Below are positions 1 to 11,177 of a stretch of 64,000 nucleotides of DNA, in pieces. The stretch is from Blastomussa wellsi. Lineage: Eukaryota > Cnidaria > Anthozoa > Scleractinia > Plerogyridae. The notes under the pieces are model-generated. The model was given only the letters and a program-made list of their open reading frames with translations. It ran no database searches and was not told the origin of the DNA. The stretch is taken from assembly GCA_947652115.1 (NCBI GenBank), contig OX393574.1, positions 12,255,900 to 12,319,899 on the forward strand, given 5' to 3'. The position numbers and the translations under genes are program-made. Within the stretch, counting starts at the first letter, position 1, and every line of letters starts with the position of its first letter.

Positions 1-724
1 TATTCAATATTAGGTAGTATTTGCTTTTAAAACTTATTGCTCTTTTTGACTGACAGAACATAAGTTTGTTTTTCATCATTTTCCTATTGTAAAATTCAAT
101 ACAAATGTTATTAACATTTCCCAATGATATATTTTAATGTTATTCAAAGATTTTTATAGTTCATCACGGCAATATTTGTTAGTTGATAGTTTTCTTTATT
201 CTCATAGCCTGAACAATGCAACTAACCTTGTAAGGAGAAATTATATTTTTTAACTAAGAAGTTTATGAGTGTTATGAGTTTCAACTGACTCCGAGATCAT
301 TTGATGATTTGCAACAATAGTAACAACTAAATACTTCAAACAAATTCCAGATTATCTTATTTTTAAATGCATGAAAAATCCTCTTGTGAAGTTGATTAAG
401 AAAAAAGTAGCAGCTAAGCACACAAAAACCCTTTTAAACTAGAAGTGCTCGTTTTCATTTTTGGAAAACCAATTTATACAGGCATTATACGATTTTAAAA
501 GGTCTTAAAACTACTCTCCGACATATTATCTATCTCCAATAAAACGATTATAAACTGTCTTATCAAATATATTTGATTTTCGCATTAGAATCATGAAGAA
601 AACCTTCGTAAATATTTTGTCGCCACCAATTATTTTTGAATTGTTTTTTCGAGTACCTCGCATTCAAGGGCATCCCAGAAACGAAAGAGAACTGACACAG
701 CACAAGTTGACCGATCTCAAAACC
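1..724. other. AT-rich intergenic sequence, no gene seen
   Basis: No coding frame, RNA gene or clear repeat was recognised on either strand before the signal-peptide exon at 725. Confidence 0.5.
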
Positions 725-785
725 ATGACATCGCTTTTATTGAAACCTGCCCTGCTTGTATTACTGTTCTGCCAGATATTCCAAC
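725..785 (+). CDS. Signal-peptide exon 1 of a decayed secreted-protein gene
   Basis: The ATG at 725 opens a 20-codon hydrophobic leader (MTSLLLKPALLVLLFCQIFQ), which ends at a strong splice donor (C|gtgagt) at 785/786. The exon is 61 bp and ends in phase 1. The next plausible exon, at 2145, begins with the two bases that complete this codon as Gln, so the two exons fit together. An upstream in-frame ATG at 593 would give a poorer, non-leader N-terminus. Confidence 0.55.
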
Positions 786-2144
786 GTGAGTTTTAAATGC
801 TTTGTCAATCATCATTCCTGATTCCTTGAATTAAGTACATGAAAAGATCGGCGTCTGAATCAATTTGGAACGACTATTTCAATTTGGAACGGCTCACCCA
901 TTCTTCCCGCCTGGGTTGGCCGAGAATTTCGCCTTTGGAACGGCCTTGATTGAGACGCCGTACTTTTCATGACCTTTTCATGTACCGATCCTAATGCATA
1001 AATTATTATTAACGATGTGTTTTGCATTATTTTGACTGGCTTTTCTGGAACGGTATTTAGGAACGGCCAAAGAGAACGGTGTTAATTATGGTCGGTCCAA
1101 ATTTGAACTGAGTTCGACTCATGAAAAGATCGGCGTCTGGACCGGGCCTTAGGCATAAAATAGTTAGCATATATCGTTAAAAACTGCGTAGTGGCTTGTT
1201 CAGGTGTTTCAATTTTTTGCGGTACTTACGATACTATTTAACTTCTAAAACGGTTGACGTCCACCAACGTTTCTGCATGGCTGCCTTCTTGGCAGCAATC
1301 ATTCTCTTCCCCAGAGCCGCTTGTCCCTCCTGGCCGGCTGGACCTGTGCACGAGGAACAAGTAGCTCTGGGGACACACGATTTGATTCGCTGAAATCAAA
1401 CAAAGGGAGTCCAATCACATCAGCCGTTTTAAAATCCTTTATCGTTACCACGTTTATGGGCAGCAATATAATGAGGAAGCGTAGGTGGACGTTAAACGAA
1501 CTTGAATAGCGTCGAAAATACCAGAAAAAGATGTGACATGCAAAAGTGGTTGCCTTCAGGAAATGTCGACTGTATTCTTGTTTTCTTGACGTATAAACAG
1601 GGTAAAAAACGTTTCCTTTTGCGCGTAAATGTTATTTAAACCTTTTTTTGCTGAAAGAAAAAGATGTCCATATTCCCGGCCGCCGCAATTGGTGGTGAGA
1701 GAATTGCTGTAAAGCACGATTTTTCATATTCTGTCGCGACAGAAAACGGATTGTTACAAAGAAATTCTTTGAAACATCGCTTCTTAACGAAAACAATTGT
1801 TAATATTCCATCGCGTTAAAAAACAGATTGTTGTGAAGCAAACATTTTCGAGTTTTATTGCTGCCGAATGCATAATGTGTATATCTTCGAATCTTTTTCT
1901 TTCAGCAAGACTAGGATTTTGAATTGCTGGCTTCGTCTTCTTTCTTCTTCTTCACTTTCAACTTTATCACTCTTTACGAAAAGTCTACCTTACAGTTTCG
2001 CCATTTGTAGTCATTCTTGTCTATTTTTCGGTTTATATTAGATAAATATTTTTGGTAGGCAACCGTTCCTGTCTAGGTCGAAGCTAAGTAACTGTTTTAA
2101 ATAAAAATATATCACATTTATTTTTGTTTGTTTTCTTAACGAGA
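786..2144 (+). other. Probable intron with a repeated AAAAGATCGGCGTCTG block
   Basis: No coding exon was found. The string CATGAAAAGATCGGCGTCTG occurs near 839 and again near 1120, and its partial reverse complement lies near 960. This indicates a local repeat of roughly 300 bp. Confidence 0.4.
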
Positions 2145-2736
2145 AGCGTCCTGGTATAAACTCAATCTTGGCAATCATCCCGTTTGCTTCGAGGCCAGAA
2201 ACAACCGTCCGGGTCACGTGATATACCGAGGCACGCAAGGCATGCTTGTAGGTGCCTTGAAGCTTGTTTACAGAAGCGGCGAGGTGAGATGTATCTTTGA
2301 CGTCGCCTACAACAGTCGCTGCGGTTGCCATGGTTACAGCTCCCTTAAGGCTTACCCGCTGAACGTGATCATCACTGACAGGCCGAACAACGTCCTTTCC
2401 TCTACAACAGTTTGTGAAGCACAATGCAGGCTTGTGGTACACTATGCCTGTAGTCGATGACAAGTACTCCGACGAGCTCGTCTTCTCTAACTTCGACTAC
2501 CCCTTGTATCTGCATCCCCATATGGAACTACGCGTCTGGTTCGGTGAAGACCTGAAGAACTGGCCGAGGGCGATAACCAGGGAAGTGTGTGTGTTGACGT
2601 CTTTGGTTACGTCATCGGTGACAAAGGAGCCAGCCCTGGCGAGTCTCCGGGAGGAGGGACCTCGCGAGCACAGGCCCTGCGGTTGAGAGATCTGAAAACG
2701 AGCCTGGGGAACATCATGCAGAAAAACTGGAAGTAA
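2145..2736 (+). pseudogene. Decayed exon of a cnidarian secreted-protein family
   Basis: The exon begins after an AG at 2143-2144 and stays open in one frame (SWYKLNLGNHPVCFEARNN) to about 2400. It then needs a frame change into a stretch holding LWYTMPVVDDKY and MELRVWFGEDLKNW, and a second change at a GT run near 2590 to reach a CVDVFGYV stretch. That last frame ends at TAA 2734-2736. The Cys-rich N-terminal half and the WFGEDL...CVDV end resemble a family of uncharacterised secreted proteins common in corals, a recollection not checked by search. Two frame breaks in 600 bp argue for a pseudogene, although assembly error at the GT run cannot be excluded. Confidence 0.5.
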
Positions 2737-2819
2737 AAAGAAAACATAGATACATTATGTCAAGATACGCATACTTATAAACAAGTTATGTTTTATTTAA
2801 CAATTAGATTACGATCCCG

Positions 2820-2881
2820 AGTTTTCTATGAGCGAATAGTCAACGAGGAGCAGCCGAGTTGACTAGCGCTCATGGAAAACG
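2820..2881. repeat. Short foldback (inverted repeat)
   Basis: GTTTTCTATGAGCG at the left pairs with CGCTCATGGAAAAC at the right around a ~30-bp loop that is itself partly self-complementary. A related half-site lies near 3000 (GTTTTCTATCGGCG). Confidence 0.5.
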
Positions 2882-3129
2882 AGGGCGAGTAGTAAATTGT
2901 TTTACTAGAAACTCTAAAGGGTTACATTCCAGAAGCTACAATTTTGAAGTATTTTTTGACCCAAAAATCAAGAAAATCAAAGAGCAACGCGCGCGCGATC
3001 GTTTTCTATCGGCGAATAGAAAACAGTGGGAGAACCAATCAGATTCACGGATTTCCAATAGAACACAGCTGAGTTTCTACTAAACATGATTAGAAAAGCT
3101 GGTGTGAAATAAACAGTATCTTAAAGCAT

Positions 3130-3240
3130 AGACTGTTCACAGTCTGCTATTTGTTCGAAGTTCTCCTCGATCGGCCAACGCAATGAATGAATCGCGAGAG
3201 AACTGGACTCTAGCGCAAGTTTGCTCCCGCGCGTTCGTTT
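3130..3240. repeat. Dispersed repeat, copy 1 (second copy at 27645-27740)
   Basis: The segment from AGACTGTTCACAGTC to GAGAACTGGACTC is nearly identical to 27646-27740, including the CGATCGGCCAACGCAATGAA core. No coding potential is seen. Confidence 0.6.
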
Positions 3241-3729
3241 GCGTTCAAAAAATGGAGCGGCTGTGAACACTCTAAGCATAGTCACAGTCTGTTACCATCC
3301 CTTAACCTTTTCCACCACTAAAAGGTACCACTTTTTAATAAATCTTAAAATAAAGCCTTGTTATTTATCAGGTCGTTGTGTTTAGGTAAGCTGTGCAAAC
3401 ATTTTAATGCCTCGCACATCAGTGTGAAGTTACCTTCCGTCGCCACAGGTTACCAGTTGTTGTCACAGGGATACTACATATGTTCGTCACAGCATTACCA
3501 CCTGTCTTCGTCACATGGTTCCCACTTACCTTCAGGACCCTGTGATCACTTATTTCATAATGCACACATCGTTACCAAAGCGGAAATTATCCAAATATTA
3601 ATGTATAATGCACGCAGAATGTGTTCAGATCACTTAAGCTTAAAGCGTCGGATTTTAACGCGGTGGTCGTTAAGGCATCCATCTTCATCAAAAACGTGGC
3701 CTGAAGGACCCAGGCATTCCCAGCCTGGA

Positions 3730-4200
3730 GCTCTATGGTACTGCAAATTCCTTCAAGTAGACAGCATCAGTATTAGTACAAGGACTTTCACAGTCTTCAC
3801 ATGCACAATGAATTTACTTTATGGCATCTAAACAAATGATTTTAAACAAGGACCTCTTTTGTACCATTATATAGGATCCTATATACAAGGGCCTTCCACA
3901 AGGACCTTGATGTATACAAGTACCTTCAAATTGTGGTTTAAATACAAGGCCTTTAACAAGGGCCTTCTCCCAATGGTCCTCTTAGAGGATATTTCTAAAA
4001 TGGACTTAATAAAAGGCTACCTTTATGCAGAGGCATATGTACAAGGGACTTTTTTCTAGTCCCTTTGTACAAGTACATGTAGACATGAATGCAAGGGAAT
4101 ATATATAAAGGACTTTACTCAAGGACCTTTATGTAAGCCCCGTAATACAAACAGCCTTTCTTATACAAGGGCCTCGATACAAGGTTCTTTGTATAAGCTG
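3730..4200. repeat. Degenerate repeat rich in ACAAGG(G/A)CCTT
   Basis: The motif TACAAGGRCCTT or close variants recurs irregularly more than ten times over about 470 bp. The weak reading frames here are carried by the repeat and are unlikely to be genes. Confidence 0.55.
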
Positions 4201-4319
4201 GGCCCTCATTTGATCAAAGTGGTGGGACCTATACGATCGTGTGCCGTTTGATTTGTGGACCTCTGTCAGGGTGCGTAAGATCAACCGGCATATTCTCTGC
4301 TTTGGCGGTTAGATTTTCG

Positions 4320-4720
4320 CTGACATATAAATTAGAGTAATGTTAAAAGAGGCAATACATTGACACAACTTGTCATTATCAGGTGTTGCCTTTTATTATC
4401 AAATTCATTGATAAGAACGAGGCAACAACAGTAACTGTATCTCTTTCCGGAGTACTCCGCGAATAGATTTCCAGTGACGATATTATTTGAGGAGACGATC
4501 GTAGATCGATTTGTTACCTTTCCACGATCTCAGATCGATTGATCCATGTATCATTAGAACTGCATAAGATCGAACGCATAGCCACAGAATATGATGCAAC
4601 GATTTTAGATCGACTATCGCGATCGGCTATCGAGGCATAAGGGAAAACCAATTGACGATGTTGGATCTATTGATCCAAGATTGCCAACAATATGAGATGA
4701 CTTGACGTGTGAATTAATTC
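4320..4720. repeat. GATCGAT-rich segment, duplicated at 32360-32740
   Basis: From ACATTGACACAACTTGT to GATCCAAGATTGCC the sequence has many GATC and ATCGAT sites, several in small palindromes. It is clearly homologous to 32365-32720. In both places it lies just downstream, on the minus strand, of the last recognisable sushi exon, so it marks one end of the segmental duplication that made the two sushi gene blocks. Confidence 0.65.
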
Positions 4721-5213
4721 ATCAAAAAAATGAAAGAAGAAAAAGTGAAAAGTACAGTTTCTTTTATAACACACACAAAAAAAACATTCAAAGAAAAAAT
4801 TTCAGCCATAAATAATGTTTAGCATAAGTCGAGTAATGGTAAGGAAGGTATACTTTTTTGTCAAATGTAGCCGCGATGTAAAACGAGGCCTGGAACCCAT
4901 TTGATATGTGCCGGGATAAAAAGTTCGGGAAAAATTGCAATGAAGTCGCTTGGAAATAAGAATCATTAAGATAATGATCGAAAACAACAGGATTTCGGCC
5001 CTGATTAGTTAAAGTACAGCGTTACACAGGTGGCATAATGTGAACAAATGTAAAGTTGAGTAAATAAAAATCTGAAGTAGGCATACATAGCGTTATATTT
5101 GCAGACTTTAGATGGTTGCTTCATTCGACTTCATCTACAAAAGATCTCTAATAATGAATCAGGGTAATTTACATGACCTGGTACATGAAGTGTAACTGAC
5201 AAACCCGTAATAC

Positions 5214-5396
5214 CTGTGCAGGCGAGATCATTTCCACTCCAAGTTCCATTTTCTGTGCATCTTCTAACTGTTGAACCAGACACTTTAGATACTTCATTAC
5301 AAGAAAACCTGCACACTGTGTTATATAACATCTCTGTTGTATTACATCCAAGTAGCTCGCCAATTGTCGGGGATGTTAACGTCGGGCAAGTGACAG
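5214..5396 (-). CDS. Sushi/CCP exon A (gene 1, most 3' recognised)
   Basis: This 183-bp phase-1 exon is flanked by a tttag acceptor and a gtatta donor. It encodes one complement control (sushi) module with the usual four Cys and the Trp-Ser-Gly block (VTCPTL, TVCRFSC, RCTENGTWSG, LACTG). Such modules are extracellular protein-interaction domains. It is the direct paralogue of exon K at 32979-33161. Read-through past the donor gives a stop after about 25 codons, so a terminal-exon use is possible. A hydrophobic frame on the same strand near 4930-5000 (LLFSIIILMILIS) could be a membrane anchor, but no in-phase splice was found. Confidence 0.8.
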
Positions 5397-5565
5397 CTAA
5401 ATGAGAGATAAATCAATGGTTTGCGTTACATCGTGTTGGTGTCACGTAACAACGTTCGTTTTAACTCTGTAAATGGACGCTATATTATAATATCTAATTA
5501 TCTAATTATATAAAGGTATAATATCCCAATAAACCAAAATTATGTTTGTATAAGTCTTCTTTTTC

Positions 5566-5931
5566 TATAGATCGTTTTCACGTGACGTCATCGGAAAGAA
5601 AGAAATATCAAAATTTTTATCCTTATCAGGCATAAGAGGTACTAAATTTATTTTCGTTCACAATTTTTCAGCTCACTAGCATCCTTCGTTTAGGGACTAG
5701 CGCACTTTGAATTTCAGAATTATGGCGGTGCGTGCCGTTCGTGTTTATAAACGGTATATTTATATTGTGATTTTTAGCCATTTGAGAAGTCGAAGTAGTA
5801 GGAAAAGTGTTCATGTAAATGTTTGTTTCTCCATAACCGATTATCATTGGCCCAGATAACTAAAGTGAGTTCCAGATGTTTACACTATTTTCCGGTAGCC
5901 ATATTGGTGCACATCTGAGGTGCACCAACTT

Positions 5932-5962
<31 letters not shown>

Positions 5963-6124
5963 GGCAAAACATTTCGGAGAATATCTGCAGTTTGGGGTAA
6001 CGTCATAAAACTTGGAGAAAATTCTTCTTTTGTTATCTCCTATCAAATCTCTTTTTCCTGACTTCATTGACTGAGTGGTGTTCGATTTATTGTTTTGTTG
6101 TGTTACAGTGAAAACGATCTATAC
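5566..6124. mobile_element. MITE-like element, CACGTGACGTCA family, copy 1
   Basis: The ends are inverted: TATAGATCGTTTTCAC on the left and GTGAAAACGATCTATA on the right. Left of centre is CACGTGACGTCA, and the interior holds a foldback of CATATTGGTGCACATC with AGGTGCACC. No transposase is encoded. Related copies are at 13573-13730, 17742-18322 and 46488-47014. Confidence 0.6.
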
Positions 6125-7267
6125 AAGTGGCAATTGGTGCATAGCATCATAACTCGTTCTATATATGTCCAATTAATTTGAATTTTCGACAGCACAATTG
6201 CCTTGGAAAGCCCCCTTAGCGATTGATTGACCATCCCTTATCGGCTTTTAAAACCCTCCCCTAACAGCAGAACAACATAGTTCAGGGGTATAGCTACCAT
6301 ATACGGCTATAAACACCGTTTAACATCTTTCCTTTTGTAACCATTTCTATAAAAGCTATGACGTTCTTCTCATTTGCAATTGCTTGTTTGGTTTATGCAT
6401 TCACGGATCAATACTTTTTAGCTTGTTACAGCCGTTTGGTTAGCAGGAAGCAGCGCGAAGATACGCAAGTGAAAAAGTATCAGTTGAAGTGTATCAGTCG
6501 AAGTGAGCTGTTACATGTGCATCAGGCTTATTCTATTTAAGAAGAAAGGCCATTTGCCTTAGAGTTTGTAAGTGGAAGGTTACATTAACAGATGAAGGCT
6601 AATCTAGTTAGCTTGCGTGTGTCATTATTCTGCTCAATGATCATGATCATTAATGTGCTTCCCGTAAACACTGAAATTATAAAGACCTGCTGACGCCGAG
6701 CAAGAACTTTTACATTTGCATTTTTTAGATTTTAACGTATGTTATTTATAAAATAACTGAGATACTACGCGCACTCTCATTGGTTGACAGTTGTGTTTAG
6801 ATGAGAGTATGTAAAAATGGTTGCTACGTTTTAGTTTCGTGCGGTTATGGAAACCATCGACGGTGTCTCGGGTTTGGTATAGGATTTAATGGAGCCGAAA
6901 CCAATTGTGGAATTACAAGCATTTTAGGCATCCTACTGATGAACGGTTATGGCAATTAGATATTTATTACAGGAGCCAACATTGAGATTGTGGTCTGTCG
7001 CCTTTGAATTGCATAACTGTCTCCAATTCTCCCAGCCCTCTCGTGTTTAGATGAGGCAATGCAAACACGGGAAAAGTTCTCTAATGCTTCAATATAGATC
7101 TTTTATGTAATTTAGTTAAATTTTCTTGATGCAGGGCCCTTATGGATATCAGCCTTTCAAGCTGTGGAAATAAAGCTTACTTCCTTACTTACTCACCTAG
7201 TTACTTTGTGAAAATTTAAGCGAACCAAGATTGGTAGAGCTTCCTTTGGTAGCAAATGCAAGCTTAC
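6125..7267. other. Intron between sushi exons A and B, no gene seen
   Basis: No domain, RNA gene or transposon reading frame was recognised in this AT-rich stretch. Short open frames on both strands lack any family signature. Confidence 0.5.
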
Positions 7268-7444
7268 CTTCGCATCTAAGCCACGTACCGGTCCATGATC
7301 CGTCATTATCGCACCGCCTAATGGCTGAACCAATCAGATTGTAGCCTCGTTCACATGCGAATTCACATGTGTCACCTGGCAACCGGGTGCATGGCGCCTT
7401 CATTCTTAAATTAGTAGCAACTTCAAGCGGCTTACAAAGAATTC
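7268..7444 (-). CDS. Sushi/CCP exon B (gene 1)
   Basis: This 177-bp phase-1 exon has a ttaaag acceptor and a gtaagc donor. It encodes a sushi module with CTRLPGDTCEFACERGYNL and a closing CDNDGSWTGTWLRCEG. The LPGDTCEFACERGY wording also fits CCPs of polydom/SVEP-like proteins. It is paralogous to exon L (33823-33999), and a 5'-complete but 3'-truncated copy lies at 10400-10509. Confidence 0.8.
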
Positions 7445-7737
7445 CTTTAATGAAAAAGAAAAAAAATGATACGCACTTCTCTTCACCAGAATTACCCACC
7501 ACTAGAATTACCCACTAGCCTGTTTTGCCAGTTACTTCAAGACCACAAGCTCGACCTGGTCTTTGCCAAAAAAATTCTCCCAAGTAGCCTTGCCCAAATT
7601 TGTCTTGTTGCCCAAAATATCTGAGTTGCCCAAAATTTGGGAGGGCTGCAGCACCCCCCTACCCCCCCCGGACCGGTTCGCCTATGCGGAGGAGAGGGTA
7701 ACGTGTCTACCAGGGACAATTAATTTTTCTAGTTTAC

Positions 7738-7932
7738 CTTCGCATGTGGGTATTGGGTTGTTCCACACTCCAGGATGTTGGTTGCCAGGGGCAACGCACG
7801 TGAGTGTTGACGAGCCATTTAAACGATGACCAATCGTACAAGAAAAGTTGCATTGTGCTCCATAATGATTCGAACAGTTGCTCATGCGCAGTGGACCTCC
7901 TGAATCTACTGTCGGTGATGTACAATTTATAA
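7738..7932 (-). CDS. Sushi/CCP exon C (gene 1)
   Basis: This 195-bp phase-1 exon runs from an aacag acceptor to a gtaaac donor. It encodes the CCP subtype INCTSPTV...GGPLRMSNCSNHYGAQCNFSC...RLNGSSTLTCVAPGNQHPGVW, ending at TCEG. It is nearly identical to exon C' (10817-11011) and similar to exons M, O and R of gene 2. Confidence 0.85.
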
Positions 7933-8099
7933 CTGTTGGGGAAAATAATTTAAAAGAGTTAATGACCAGTACAAGTAAGGCGCAATTATAACAACAGTTC
8001 TCAAAGAAATAAAACGTTTCTGTCCTTGTAATCGAGAAGCTTCCGTTCACCGTTTTGTAAATCGCCCTCCCAACAATATTCGACCCGAAAGTGAGCTAT

Positions 8100-8261
8100 G
8101 CTTTACAAATAATCCATTGTGTTGAGAACCAGACCCTATACGACCGCTATTACATGAGTACTGACAGACCGTATCATAATACATTTTTGCATACTGATTG
8201 CTACAACTGCTCGTGCTCAGTGGACCTCCTGGACTCACTGATGGCGACGTGCAGTTGATTA
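8100..8261 (-). pseudogene. Broken sushi exon D
   Basis: The 5' half is a good CCP start after a gccag acceptor at 8262-8263 (INCTSPSV, SSCSNQY, YDTVCQYSCN). The stretch that should hold the third Cys is deleted (GSGSQHNG), and the Trp-Ser-Gly...Cys end and splice donor are gone. The same lesion is present in the duplicate at 11178-11340, so the exon was dead before the tandem duplication. Confidence 0.65.
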
Positions 8262-8442
8262 CTGGCGAAGTAAAATATGGAGAAATGAAAGTAAAAAGCT
8301 AACTGTGGAAAAAGTGTTGTTCTGAAATATGCCAATAAAATATGAAATTTCAAAAGTACAACTTCGTGTTTCTGGTAAAGTGTTTTGATTCAGTAGTTAT
8401 AATAAAAATTACTATTTAAAACCGCTCGTTTAGGCTACCCAC

Positions 8443-8628
8443 TTTGGCAAGTGAAATCCTGTCCACTCCAAGTTCCATTGTGTTGACATCTTCTTACTTT
8501 AGACCCAGACCCTATATAGCCGTTATTGCACGAGAACTGGCAGACTGTGCCATTAAACATTGGATTATTTCCTGGGCATCCAAATTTTGTTCCATTGGAC
8601 GGTGCAGGCAGGGCTGGACACGTGATCA
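8443..8628 (-). CDS. Sushi/CCP exon E (gene 1)
   Basis: This 186-bp phase-1 exon has a ctttag acceptor and a gtgggt donor. It encodes a complete CCP (ITCPALPAPSNGTKFGC, GTVCQFSCNNGYIGSG, VRRCQHNGTWSGQDFTCQ). It is the closest relative of exons E' (11521-11706), N (36570-36755) and S (39431-39616). Confidence 0.85.
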
Positions 8629-9116
8629 CTAAAGTGAAAATAAAAGAAGAAAAGGACACAAAGATGGTTAGCCTGTCTGCAGGGCTGCAGGCTAGCCAGC
8701 TTTGTGATGAAACTCCAAGATGGTTTCAAAATTCTTGTTAATGACGAATCACAGACAAGATATATCCTGAAAACAGAGATATTTTGACACCATTACGTAA
8801 AGTTCTCATTCAGAGAACAAATTTGTATAAGTTTGATTTGTTTTTGCTCAACGATGTTTTGGTTTGACAAAGCAAACCGACTGTCAGCCATTTTTTTTTC
8901 ACTTTGGTGTTCAAATTTGGCGCTTCCCTGGTGTTTCCATAGCAACTTCCGTATTGCACTCTATAACCTGGATTGCACTCTATAACCTATTTATGCATTC
9001 GCCATTGACCAATCAGAAACAAGATATTTTGTTGAGTATATAACGATTAACAATTACACCACTCGCGCCTGACTCGCGCTTGTTGGATATAAGATGGTTA
9101 TTTATCTATTTTTTTA

Positions 9117-9150
<34 letters not shown>

Positions 9151-9205
9151 CATCAGGAATTAAAATAAATACTAAAATTGCATTAATTAACCGCCTAATG
9201 GCTAA

Positions 9206-10146
9206 TTGCATTCCTGGATATCAAAGTCTCTATCGAAGGCAACAGTTTATGCACCAGTGTGCACTACAAACCCACAGATTCTCATAGCTATTTGTTGTAT
9301 TCATCTTCACATCCATCACATGTCAAGAATGCCATTCCTTATTCTCAGTTTCTTAGACTTCGCCGTCTTTGTAGTGACGACTCTGATTTTTCCTTAAAAT
9401 CAGAGGAAATGTGCAATTTCTTCGACAAACGCGGCTATCCTGCTTCTGTTGTTCAAGCGGGCCATCATCGCGCCCAGCAAATTGATCGACAGTCAGCACT
9501 ACAAACGTCACAGAGAGAAAACAACGATAGAATTCCATTCACCCTCACATTTCACCCTCACAACCACGCAGTTAAATCAATCATTCTCAAAAACTTTAAA
9601 TTACTTCAAAATGATCCCGACACTGGTAGAATCTTTTCGCAACCTCCATTAATTCCATTTAAACGCGACAAAAACATAGGTAACTTTTTAGTCAGAAGTG
9701 CATTCCAAACTAGTGATCAACCCGGAACTTTTAAATGCGCTCGCGCACGATGCAAAACATGCCCTTTCATTCACAACCTTGACAAAATATCGGGACCCAA
9801 GCGATCTATCAAAATCACTGATCATTTCACCTGTACCTCAGCCAATGCCATCTACTGTATAACTTGCACTCTTTGCAAAAAGTTATACATCGGCGAAACA
9901 GGGAGACGACTTGGCGACCGATTCCGAGAACACCTTCGTGACGTAGAGAAAGACGACAAAAATGCATCGAAACCGGTCGCGAGACACTTCAATCTCCCAA
10001 ATCATTCTAAGCAACATATGGCAGTCTGCGGCCTTTCCCTTCACCAAGGAAACACGGAAAGCCGTAAAACTCTAGAACAAAAATTTATTTTTCAAATCGG
10101 CACTCTTAATCCTCACGGTATCAACGAACGCTTTTCATTCAACTAA
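9206..10146 (+). mobile_element. Penelope-like retroelement fragment: RT end plus GIY-YIG nuclease
   Basis: An open frame runs from about 9208 to the stop at 10144-10146 with no natural start, so the element is 5'-truncated. The first part (KPTDSHSYL, IPYSQFLRLRRLCSDD) matches the region after the reverse-transcriptase core in Penelope-like elements. The last third carries a Cys-rich block (CITCTLCKKLYIGETGRR) followed by DRFREH, the GIY-YIG endonuclease signature used for target cleavage. The element lies at the breakpoint between the two copies of the sushi duplication, and its 3' end abuts the truncated exon B at about 10399. The RT palm itself is absent, so the copy is dead. Confidence 0.85.
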
Positions 10147-10242
10147 TTTATTCCGAAGTTTTCACGTTACCAGGCACCAGCCAATAGCGAAGCTCCATCT
10201 TTCTGTATATAAAGACACACGACGCACAATTCCTTGATTCGC

Positions 10243-10271
10243 TCCGACGAAGGGCTAACGCTCGAAACGTC
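10243..10271 (+). ncRNA. Candidate hammerhead-like motif in the retroelement 3' region
   Basis: CCGACGA, a small stem (AGGGCTAACGCT), CGAAAC and GTC follow each other in hammerhead order. The flanks GATTCGCT and AGC...GAATC can pair as stem I. Penelope-like elements are known to carry minimal hammerhead ribozymes. Against this, the U of CUGANGA is C here and stem III would be almost absent. It may be an inactive relic. Confidence 0.35.
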
Positions 10272-10345
10272 AGCACTTGAATCTCTTTACGGTGGCCAAT
10301 TGACATTATCAACCCAGTTGATAAAACCAAATTATATTGTTATAC

Positions 10346-10390
<45 letters not shown>

Positions 10391-10399
10391 CTATTCAAT

Positions 10400-10509
10400 T
10401 AGATTGTAGCCTCGTTCACATGCGAATTCACAAGTGTCACCTGGCAACCGGGTGCATGGCGCCTTCATTCTTAAATTAGTAGCAACTTCAAGCGGCTTAC
10501 AAAGAATTC
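10400..10509 (-). pseudogene. Truncated duplicate of sushi exon B
   Basis: It keeps the acceptor and the 5' two thirds of exon B. It stops at the Penelope-like fragment, so the closing Trp and Cys segment and the donor are missing. Confidence 0.7.
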
Positions 10510-10816
10510 CTTTAATGAAAAAGAAAAAAAATGATACGCACTTCTCTTCACCAGAATTACCCACCACTAGAATTACCCACTAGCCTGTTTTGCCAGTTAC
10601 TTCAAGACCACAAGCTTGACCTCGTCTTTGCCAAAAAAATTCTCCCAAGTAGCCTTGCCCAAATTTGTCTTGTTGCCCAAAATATCTGAGTTGCCCAAAA
10701 TTTGGGAGGGCTGCAGCCCCCCCCCTACCCCCCCCTACCCCCCCCCCCGGACCGGTTCGCCTATGCGGAGGAGAGGGTAACGTGTCTACCAGGGACAATT
10801 AATTATTCTAGTTTAC

Positions 10817-11011
10817 CTTCGCATGTGGGTATTGGGTTGTTCCACACTCCAGGATGTTGGTTGCCAGGGGCAACGCACGTGACTGTTGACGAGCCATTTA
10901 AACGATGACCAATCGTACAAGAAAAGTTGCATTGTGCTCCATAATGATTCGAACAGTTGCTCATGCGCAGTGGACCTCCTGAATCTACTGTCGGTGATGT
11001 ACAATTTATAA
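10817..11011 (-). CDS. Sushi/CCP exon C' (duplicate of C)
   Basis: The 195-bp phase-1 exon has intact splice sites and differs from exon C by single residues (STVTCVAP instead of STLTCVAP). Its usefulness depends on whether splicing skips the broken B' and D'. Phase-1 symmetry of all these exons would permit that. Confidence 0.8.
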
Positions 11012-11177
11012 CTGTTGGGGAAAATAATTTAAAAGAGTTAATGACCAGTACAAGTAAGGCGCAATTATAACAACAGTTCTCAAAGAAATAAAACGTTTCT
11101 GTCCTTGTAATCGAGAAGCTTCCGTTCACCGTTTTGTAAATCGCCCTCCCAACAATATTCGACCCGAAAGTGAGCTA

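Larger units (their letters stand above)
7338..8866. repeat. Tandem duplication unit, copy 1 (copy 2 at 10400-11926)
   Basis: About 1.53 kb, from inside exon B to beyond exon E, is repeated at 10400-11926 with only scattered differences, mainly the length of a C-run near 7660/10725 and single bases. The copies are separated by a Penelope-like fragment. The homology begins abruptly inside exon B, so copy 2 has a broken exon B. Confidence 0.85.
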
